This document shows positions 1 to 6,355 of a stretch of DNA of 64,000 nucleotides, piece by piece. The stretch covers positions 79,021,001 to 79,085,000 of the forward strand of contig CM056574.1 in the NCBI GenBank assembly GCA_029721435.1. Direction: 5' to 3'. The translations under genes were made by a program, and so were the position numbers. The first letter of the stretch is position 1. Each line of letters opens with the position of its first letter. Under the pieces are notes generated by a model. It was not told where the DNA came from. It saw only the letters and a program-made list of their open reading frames with translations, and ran no database searches. Source of the DNA: Gymnothorax reevesii (taxonomy: Eukaryota; Chordata; Actinopteri; Anguilliformes; Muraenidae).

Positions 1-130
1 CATGTAAGTATTATTGGTTCTGGATCCAGGAGAGTATCATCCAGACCAACAACAGGTGTGATTAGTTCTGCTTTTAGGGCAGATTCTATTCAGTGCTGAA
101 ATTTTATGAAAATCTGTTCATTACATAAGG

Positions 131-440
131 GCATACCGAATTGTTCCGAATATAAGACGATTCTGGATATGAGACTACTCCCCTTTCTCAAGTCCTATTT
201 TGGAAAAAATAGGGTTTTGATGACAAAATCTTGTTTTAGTCACTAAAGAATGATAATCATCGCAAAAATTTCTTTGAAAATACTGATAAAACAAACTGAG
301 AGAAAAACCAATATAAAAGATTGCAGGCTGTTGTTTTGCGCCATCTATTGTTGTGAACATGTATTGAGTATAGACTATAAAACGCACACACAGGATGACT
401 GCTATTGTTGGAAGCCTGGTCCACGGAAAATACGACGACC
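131..440. mobile_element. Degenerate element with ATAAGACGA end motifs
   Basis: CCGAATATAAGACGATT at about 146 is followed by a decayed second copy, CTGGATATGAGACTACTCCCC, and a T-rich run. Two adjacent copies of this motif are, as I recall, a feature of the ends of a DNA-transposon-like repeat found in vertebrates, and the downstream GAGAGAAAAACC and TTTTGCGCCATC also fit the interior of such an element. I cannot assign a superfamily; a pogo-type MITE is one possibility. Short frames on both strands (for example the minus frame at 175-444) are conserved only because the units are nearly identical. Confidence 0.35.
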
Positions 441-448
441 CCATTTCT

Positions 449-897
449 CCGCTGTGACGTGTCTTTAATGGAACGGCGGAGGCGTCAAAGATAAAACAGG
501 GTCACTTGAGCAAAAGGAGAGAAAATAGTAAACATGCCCGATGGACGAGAGATGTTAATTTACTGAGATTCCGCTGAGAAGTCACTGTTATGTCAAAGAC
601 GCAGAGTGCATCGTATGCCTGTTCCGTGGATATATAAAAAGCACCGTTGCCATAAACATATCTCCCCAGCGGGCCACGGTACGAAGCAGATTCCCCGTCC
701 GTCATGGAGACATATACAGGCGTACGTGCGATTAGGTAGTGATTGTTTTTAAATTTCATTTGATTTCATTTGACACACTCTTTTTACTTGAACAAAAGAT
801 TGACTGCAATTCCGCACCATGCTTTCTGTTAACGTTCTGACAAAATGTGCCAGCCCTCCATGCTGAGGGTCGGGCGTGTAAAGTCACCGAACAGGCC
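449..897. repeat. Internal subrepeat A1 (449-bp period)
   Basis: A1 is a diverged tandem neighbour of A2. Anchors line up at TGACGTGTCT (455 and 904), GCACCGTTGC (641 and 1090), CATGCTTTCTGTT and GACAAAATGTGCC. It opens with a stem-like TCCGC...GCGGA and has a TATA-like TATATAAAA at 631-639. Where A2 has a perfect CRE, A1 reads TTATGTCAAAG. The A1-A2 divergence is far greater than between units, so this duplication predates array formation. The origin is unknown. Confidence 0.85.
631..639 (+). promoter_or_regulatory. TATA-like TATATAAAA in subrepeat A1
   Basis: A TATA-box match sits in the centre of A1. The corresponding A2 sequence (CTATAACAACAGC) has lost it, and unit 16 has TATGTAAAA. With no transcript evidence this is only a candidate. 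Confidence 0.2.
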
Positions 898-1356
898 TTG
901 TGGTGACGTGTCTTAAATGGAACACCCGAGGCGTCATAAATCAGACCGGGTCACTTGAGCAGAAGAAAACAAAGGAGTAAACAAGCCCGATGGATGAGAG
1001 GTTCGAATTCTCTTGGATTCTGCTGAGAAGTCGCAGTGACGTCAAAGAGCCAGAGTGCATCGAATGTTCAATTTGTTGCTATAACAACAGCACCGTTGCT
1101 ATAAACAACTCTGCCCAGGGGGCCGACGGAAGAATGCTGATTCTCAGTCCGTGTCCAATGCTCATGGAAACATGTCCAGGTGTACGTGCGATTTGGCAGT
1201 GATTTTATTTTTATGAAATTAGATTTTAATTGACTCACTCTTTGTTTAAACAAAAAAATGACCGCTATTCAGTAGCATGCTTTCTGTTTACGTATTGACA
1301 AAATGTGCCTGCCCTCCACTTAGCCGTCGGGCTTGTCTTGTGACCAGACAGACTGT
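898..1356. repeat. Internal subrepeat A2 (459-bp period)
   Basis: The second copy of the subrepeat, about 10 bp longer than A1 because of extra sequence near 1150-1165 (GTGTCCAATGCTC). It contains TGACGTCA at 1037-1044 and GTTTAAAC at about 1244-1252. Frames of 70 codons (plus, 990-1202) and 61 codons (minus, 1068-1253) cover it, but nothing supports their translation. Confidence 0.85.
1037..1044. promoter_or_regulatory. Perfect CRE palindrome TGACGTCA in subrepeat A2
   Basis: The octamer is the consensus site of CREB/ATF bZIP proteins. It appears intact at the matching position in the A2 copies I read. It contains a CpG, so methylation would be expected to weaken binding. Confidence 0.3.
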
Positions 1357-1395
1357 CCGCTGTGACGTGTCTTAAATGGATCAGCGGAGGTTTCA
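1357..1395. repeat. Truncated third subrepeat A3
   Basis: CCGCTGTGACGTGTCTTAAA and GCGGAGGTTTCAAAT repeat the first 40 bp or so of A1, and similarity then stops. TCCGCTG and CAGCGGA form a perfect 7-bp inverted repeat around a loop of about 19 bp. The third copy is cut off shortly before the transposon insertion that follows at 1412. Confidence 0.75.
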
Positions 1396-1411
1396 AATTC
1401 TCCGGCAGCTA

Positions 1412-1876
1412 CAGGTCTCAAAAAAGTTGGGACACTTGTAAAAAGGGGCTTTAAAAGCATTGAATTTCTAAGAGAATCAGCTGAAAGAACATTTAGCAAG
1501 TAATTAAGTTAACTGTCATCTGCTGCGCAACACGATTACTTATAAAAGGGTTGTCATTGAGAGGCTGAGTTTCTCAGAAGTAAAGATGGCCAGAGGCTCT
1601 CCCACCTGTGAAGGCTTGCATAAAAAAAAATGTTGAATACTTTAAAAACACTGCTCCTCGACGTTAAATTGCAAAGGCATTGAAGGTCTCATCATCTTCA
1701 GTACATGACATCATCAAAAGATTCAGAATAACTGGAAAAATCTCTGCGTGTAAGGGACTAGGCTGAGACCTTTACTGGATGCCCTTTATCTTCGGACCCT
1801 CAGATGCCACTGCATCACTCACTGGCATGATTCTTGGGATTCTGCAATAATAGAGAAAGAAAAAACATCACTGATT
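1412..1876 (+). mobile_element. Tc1/mariner-like transposon, 5' fragment with decayed transposase start
   Basis: The fragment begins CAGGTCTCAAAAAAGTTGGG directly after a TA (1410-1411), as expected for this superfamily, which duplicates TA on insertion. A decayed transposase N-terminus follows: an ATG at 1586 gives MARGSPTCEGL, then a frame shift at the A tract (1622-1630). A second frame from 1635 reads EYFKNTAPRR, a stop at 1665, and a helix-turn-helix part SSSSVHDIIKRFR (1689-1727). A further shift leads to LLDALYLRTLRCHC. Order and spacing match the DNA-binding domain of fish Tc1-like transposases as I know them. The catalytic DDE part and 3' inverted repeat are absent. The A tract varies from 8 to 10 among units. 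The 3' limit is set where the piggyBac-like end appears to begin. Confidence 0.72.
1586..1851 (+). pseudogene. Tc1-like transposase N-terminal remnant
   Basis: Only the first helix-turn-helix region can be read, across at least two frame shifts and in-frame stops (TGA at about 1634, TAA at 1665, TGA near the lost GRKP-like linker). The decay is common to all units I compared, so the gene was already dead before amplification. One unit-to-unit difference here is AGAATAACT in units 1, 3 and 4 versus AGAGTAACT elsewhere. Confidence 0.7.
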
Positions 1877-1894
1877 ATACCTAGAACTGCCACA

Positions 1895-1909
1895 AGGTCA
1901 TTTTGACCT
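1895..1909. promoter_or_regulatory. Perfect oestrogen-response-element palindrome, one per unit
   Basis: AGGTCA-TTT-TGACCT is an inverted repeat of two nuclear-receptor half-sites with a 3-bp spacer, the exact consensus arrangement for oestrogen receptor. It is intact in all twenty complete units; the C/A change in units 7-12 lies just outside it. It probably began as part of a transposon end, since GGTCATTTTGACC is typical there, so receptor binding is a possibility and not a demonstrated role. Confidence 0.5.
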
Positions 1910-2095
1910 CCATTAGTCCCAGTGCAAAAAAATGTAAATGGACTATATAGCGGCTGACTATGGAGCTAGTCAGATTGGCAGCTCAAAGCACTTGACAGTA
2001 GCCTAATACCTCACGTATGCCCATTTATGCAACACATTCATACACTGACGGCTACGCAAGGCAGTCAACTGCAACTGCATTTTGTCACTTTTTGA

Positions 2096-2500
2096 ATGGT
2101 GTGCAGGCGCATATATAAGCCAGTTGCTGTCATGACGTCAGAATCAATTTGTTCTCCCATTTTGCAGGTAGAAATTGTGATTGTCACAGAGCTGTTCTTC
2201 TATTCATTTAGTTTATTTAGTAAGCTGGTTAGGATTCCAGAAAAAGAAATGGATCAGAGGAAACGGATGAATGTAAGTCAGGCTTTGGCAAAGCTTCAGG
2301 ACATGAGTTCTTGTGAGTCAGATGGAGAAGAAATATCAGGGCACAGTGATGCTTCTAAGTCTAGTGAATCCGACTCCGATTTTGAAACTGAATGCGATCG
2401 TGAGCCACACGGTAAAGGTATCACAGCTGCTGGGCAAACTAAGCCTTTGATGCCAGGAAGGTCACCAAAACTGGATATTTATTCACAACATAATGCTTAG
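2096..2500 (+). pseudogene. Acidic piggyBac-like transposase N-terminus, truncated
   Basis: The open frame is 134 codons. A more natural start is the second ATG at 2249 (MDQRKRMNVSQALAKLQ), because codons before it cross a TATA-like box and a splice-acceptor-like site. From there 83 residues remain: a basic start, a short predicted helix, then a Ser/Asp/Glu-rich stretch (SCESDGEEISG, SSESDSDFETE) and a basic/polar tail ending at TAG. Short basic starts followed by acidic disordered regions are usual in piggyBac transposases, which run to several hundred residues, so the catalytic part is missing. Copies start at 5274, 8451, 11628, 14804, 17982, 21157, 24334, 27511, 30688, 33865, 37042, 40219, 43396, 46573, 49750, 52927, 56102, 59279 and 62457. 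All are open. The differences I saw change amino acids and none was silent, which argues against protein-level constraint. Host co-option is possible but unsupported. Confidence 0.45.
2112..2140 (+). promoter_or_regulatory. TATA-like box and CRE upstream of the acidic frame
   Basis: TATATAA (2112-2118) is followed by a perfect TGACGTCA (2133-2140). Both lie before the ATG at 2249, and a pyrimidine-rich tract ending in TTTTGCAG (2160-2167) lies between. The layout resembles a transposon promoter and leader, though a CRE usually sits upstream of a TATA box. Confidence 0.3.
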
Positions 2501-2779
2501 GTTTCACAGCATAATTTCAAGTCCAAATACTTTGAAACATTTAAAATTAGCCACAATAGCCAACAAATTGAAGCTTTAAAGCTCTGACCTCTATACTATT
2601 TAATCAATGAAGAATCTTAGCAAAACACCATTTATTGTCCTCCGAATTCTGAAAGTACTTTGAAATGCTTTCACTGAGGCAACACCTCACAGCTTAGAAG
2701 TATTACAAAGAGTGGTGCATTTTTGTCAATAAAGAGGATGCAGTCATATTTCCACGTCATCCATGCCATGATGAAGGGA
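2501..2779 (+). other. Unassigned AT-rich segment
   Basis: I recognise no gene or element here. It contains a consensus poly(A) signal AATAAA at 2728-2733, which could end a transcript from the acidic frame, and CACGTCATCCATG near 2755. In units 7, 8, 13 and 14 a T to G change (CTTAG to CTGAG) opens a 95-codon frame that runs from this segment into the SINE; elsewhere a stop interrupts it. It may be more of the piggyBac-like element. Confidence 0.4.
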
Positions 2780-3088
2780 GACGCAGTAGCGCTGTGGAGA
2801 GCATGGGCTTGACTTGGGATGGAAAAATTCTGTGTTCAAGTCCTTGCCTTAGCCTGTGCAAAGTGTTCTCAGGCAAAACTCTTCACTTCCACACTGCCTC
2901 ACTCTACCCAGGTGTACAAATGGGTACCAGCAAAATTGTCAGCGAAACTTGACTGAGAGCAGTGGGAGAACCCGAGTTGGACTAGTGTCCCATCGAGGGG
3001 GTTTAGCAATACTCCTATTTGCTTCATGTCACAGAAACCAGGGTTAAACACAGGCCTGGTGGGCCTCCAGGCATGACCTCCACGCATG
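2780..3088 (+). mobile_element. tRNA-derived SINE
   Basis: The head has RNA polymerase III boxes: an A-box-like TAGCGCTGTGG at 2787-2797 (one mismatch to TRGYNNARNNGG) and a B-box-like GTTCAAGTCC at 2834-2843. They are 47 bp apart, within the range for tRNA-derived promoters. The body contains TACCCAGGTGTACAAATGGG (about 2906-2925), a motif I associate with tRNA-derived SINEs. The tail has GTCCCATCGAGGGGG, AGCAATACTCCTA and CACAGAAACCAGGG, like the 3' ends of SINE/LINE pairs common in fish. No poly(A) or clear target duplication remains. A TTAA/TTTA difference in the tail separates units 1-5, 11, 12 and 15-20 from units 6-10, 13 and 14. Short frames across it are incidental. Confidence 0.7.
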
Positions 3089-3141
3089 GTTAGAAATAGT
3101 CTTTATTCCGTCTGAGAAGCTGCTCATTTTGAAAACAAGAA
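3089..3141. other. Linker between the SINE and the boundary repeat
   Basis: About 50 bp (CATGGTTAGAAATAGTC ... GAAAACAAGA) with no recognised feature. It could hold remnants of a target-site duplication, but I could not match one. Confidence 0.3.
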
Positions 3142-3305
3142 GGGCACTTGGTAGAGCTCATACCTCCGCCATGCCCACATGTAAGTATTATTGGTTCTGG
3201 ATCCAGGAGAGTATCATCCAGACCAACAACAGGTGTGATTAGTTCTGCTTTTAGGGCAGATTCTATTCAGTGCTGAAATTTTATGAAAATCTGTTCATTA
3301 CATAA
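3142..3305 (+). mobile_element. Dispersed-repeat fragment spanning the unit boundary, class not identified
   Basis: The segment begins GGGCACTTGGTAGAGCTC and continues through TTGGTTCTGGATCC and GGTGTGATTAGTTCTGC to TTCATTACATAAGG. Its wording recalls a repeat family scattered through fish genomes (TAGAGC...CTCCGCCATGCC followed by a GGATCC region), but this is from memory and I cannot name the class. It may be the 3' end of a LINE or another non-autonomous element. The same module occurs across every junction; positions 1-128 are the right part of a copy cut by the window start. The start contains a splice-donor-like ACATGTAAGTA. Confidence 0.35.
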
Positions 3306-6300
3306 GGACATACCGAATTGTTCCGAATATAAGACGATTCTGGATATGAGACTACTCCCCTTTCTCAAGTCATATTTTGGAAAAAATAGGGTTTTGATGA
3401 CAAAATCTTGTTTTAGTCACTAAAGAATGATAATCATCGCAAAAATTTCTTTGAAAATACTGATAAAACAAACTGAGAGAAAAACCAATATAAAAGATTG
3501 CAGGCTGTTGTTTTGCGCCATCTATTGTTGTGAACATGTATTGAGTATTAGACTATAAAACGCACACACAGGATGACTGTTATTGTTGGAAGCCTGGTCC
3601 ACGGAAAATACGACGACCCCATTTCTCCGCTGTGACGTGTCTTTAATGGAACGGCGGAGGCGTCAAAGATAAAACAGGGTCACTTGAGCAAAAGGAGAGA
3701 AAATAGTAAACATGCCCGATGGACGAGAGATGTTAATTTACTGAGATTCCGCTGAGAAGTCACTGTTATGTCAAAGACGCAGAGTGCATCGTATGCCTGT
3801 TCCGTGGATATATAAAAAGCACCGTTGCCATAAACATATCTCCCCAGCGGGCCACGGTACGAAGCAGATTCCCCGTCCGTCATGGAGACATATACAGGCG
3901 TACGTGCGATTAGGTAGTGACTGTTTTTAAATTTCATTTGATTTCATTTGACACACTCTTTTTACTTGAACAAAAGATTGACTGCAATTCCGCACCATGC
4001 TTTCTGTTAACGTTCTGACAAAATGTGCCAGCCCTCCATGCTGAGGGTCGGGCGTGTAAAGTCACCGAACAGGCCTTGTGGTGACGAGTCTTAAATGGAA
4101 CACCCGAGGTGTCATAAATCAGACCGGGTCACTTGAGCAGAAGAAAACAAAGGAGTAAACAAGCCCGATGGATGAGAGGTTCGAATTCTCTTGGATTCTG
4201 CTGAGAAGTCGCAGTGACGTCAAAGAGCCAGAGTGCATCGAATGTTCAATTTGTTGCTATAACAACAGCACCGTTGCTATAAACAACTCTGCCCAGGGGG
4301 CCGACGGAAGAATGCTGATTCTCAGTCCGTGTCCAATGCTCATGGAAACATGTCCAGGTGTACGTGCGATTTGGCAGTGATTTTATTTTTATGAAATTAG
4401 ATTTTAATTGACTCACTCTTTGTTTAAACAAAAAAATGACCGCTATTCAGTAGCATGCTTTCTGTTTACGTATTGACAAAATGTGCCTGCCCTCCACTTA
4501 GCCGTCGGGCTTGTCTTGTGACCAGACAGACTGTCCGCTGTGACGTGTCTTAAATGGATCAGCGGAGGTTTCAAATTCTCCGGCAGCTACAGGTCTCAAA
4601 AAAGTTGGGACACTTGTAAAAAGGGGCTTTAAAAGCATTGAATTTCTAAGAGAATCAGCTGAAAGAACATTTAGCAAGTAATTAAGTTAACTGTCATCTG
4701 CTGCGCAACATGATTACTTATAAAAGGGTTGTCATTGAGAGGCTGAGTTTCTCAGAAGTAAAGATGGCCAGAGGCTCTCCCACCTGTGAAGGCTTGCATA
4801 AAAAAAAATGTTGAATACTTTAAAAACACTGCTCCTCGACGTTAAATTGCAAAGGCATTGAAGGTCTCATCATCTTCAGTACATGACATCATCAAAAGAT
4901 TCAGAGTAACTGGAAAAATCTCTGCGTGTAAGGGACTAGGCTGAGACCTTTACTGGATGCCCTTTATCTTCGGACCCTCAGATGCCACTGCATCACTCAC
5001 TGGCATGATTCTTGGGATTCTGCAATAATAGAGAAAGAAAAAACATCACTGATTATACCTAGAACTGCCACAAGGTCATTTTGACCTCCATTAGTCCCAG
5101 TGCAAAAAAATGTAAATGGACTATATAGCGGCTGACTATGGAGCTAGTCAGATTGGCAGCTCAAAGCACTTGACAGTAGCCTAATACCTCACGTATGCCC
5201 ATTTATGCAACACATTCATACACTGACGGCTACGCAAGGCAGTCAACTGCAACTGCATTTTGTCACTTTTTGAATGGTGTGCAGGCGCATATATAAGCCA
5301 GTTGCTGTCATGACGTCAGAATCAATTTGTTCTCCCATTTTGCAGGTAGAAATTGTGATTGTCACAGAGCTGTTCTTCTATTCATTTAGTTTATTTAGTA
5401 AGCTGGTTAGGATTCCAGAAAAAGAAATGGATCAGAGGAAACGGATGAATGTAAGTCAGGCTTTGGCAAAGCTTCAGGACATGAGTTCTTGTGAGTCAGA
5501 TGGAGAAGAAATATCAGGGCACAGTGATGCTTCTAAGTCTAGTGAATCCGACTCCGATTTTGAAACTGAATGCGATCGTGAGCCACACGGTAAAGGTATC
5601 ACAGCTGCTGGGCAAACTAAGCCTTTGATGCCAGGAAGGTCACCAAAACTGGATATTTATTCACAACATAATGCTTAGGTTTCACAGCATAATTTCAAGT
5701 CCAAATACTTTGAAACATTTAAAATTAGCCACAATAGCCAACAAATTGAAGCTTTAAAGCTCTGACCTCTATACTATTTAATCAATGAAGAATCTTAGCA
5801 AAACACCATTTATTGTCCTCCGAATTCTGAAAGTACTTTGAAATGCTTTCACTGAGGCAACACCTCACAGCTTAGAAGTATTACAAAGAGTGGTGCATTT
5901 TTGTCAATAAAGAGGATGCAGTCATATTTCCACGTCATCCATGCCATGATGAAGGGAGACGCAGTAGCGCTGTGGAGAGCATGGGCTTGACTTGGGATGG
6001 AAAAATTCTGTGTTCAAGTCCTTGCCTTAGCCTGTGCAAAGTGTTCTCAGGCAAAACTCTTCACTTCCACACTGCCTCACTCTACCCAGGTGTACAAATG
6101 GGTACCAGCAAAATTGTCAGCGAAACTTGACTGAGAGCAGTGGGAGAACCCGAGTTGGACTAGTGTCCCATCGAGGGGGTTTAGCAATACTCCCATTTGC
6201 TTCATGTCACAGAAACCAGGGTTAAACACAGGCCTGGTGGGCCTCCAGGCATGACCTCCACGCATGGTTAGAAATAGTCTTTATTCCGTCTGAGAAGCTG

Positions 6301-6355
6301 CTCATTTTGAAAACAAGAAGGGCACTTGGTAGAGCTCATACCTCCGCCATGCCCA
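3178..6355 (+). repeat. Unit 2 (3178 bp)
   Basis: One extra T in GAGTATTAGAC near 3548 explains the length. The A2 subrepeat start is changed from GTGACGTG to GTGACGAG near 4081-4088, and GAGGTGTCAT replaces GAGGCGTCAT. It carries the CAACATGATTAC and CAGAGTAACTGG states, unlike units 1, 3 and 4. The acidic frame is at 5274-5678. Confidence 0.95.

Larger units (their letters stand above)
1879..2500 (+). mobile_element. Probable piggyBac-like element, 5' end
   Basis: After GATTATA, the sequence CCTAGAACTGCCACAAGGTC and the palindrome GGTCATTTTGACC resemble the terminal region of Looper/piggyBac-type elements; the TTAT could be a mutated TTAA target site. A TATA/CRE-containing leader and an acidic N-terminal frame follow, as in piggyBac transposases. 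It appears to have inserted into the Tc1-like fragment. No catalytic DDD domain and no matching 3' end were found in the unit, so this is a truncated 5' piece. The 3' limit here is simply the end of the open frame. Confidence 0.45.
1..3177 (+). repeat. Unit 1 (3177 bp), used as reference map
   Basis: Holds the acidic piggyBac-like frame at 2096-2500. Private changes: GGGCATACC at about 130 where other units have GGACATACC, and GACTGCTATTG near 400 where others have GACTGTTATTG. With unit 2 it shares a CAA codon near the end of the acidic frame (CGT elsewhere) and AACACCTCAC near 2685 (AACACGTCAC elsewhere). Confidence 0.95.

Noticed and set aside
175..468. Overlapping frames of 72 and 89 codons on opposite strands
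   Set aside because: Both lie in a degenerate transposon-like module, overlap each other, show no domain, and shorten or break with single changes (units 7 and 18). Their recurrence only reflects unit identity.
1000..1010. GGTTCGAATTC in A2, one mismatch from a polymerase III B box
   Set aside because: No A box at a suitable distance upstream, and the A1 counterpart (GATGTTAATTT) lacks it, so it does not look like an ancestral promoter.
990..1202. 70-codon plus-strand frame in A2, with a Cys-rich run resembling a zinc-binding motif (ECIECSICC)
   Set aside because: A1 does not keep the frame, there is no full zinc-finger pattern, and the minus strand is open in the same place. Most likely chance.
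2899..3087. 62-codon minus-strand frame in every unit
   Set aside because: It is the antisense of the SINE body and has no independent support.
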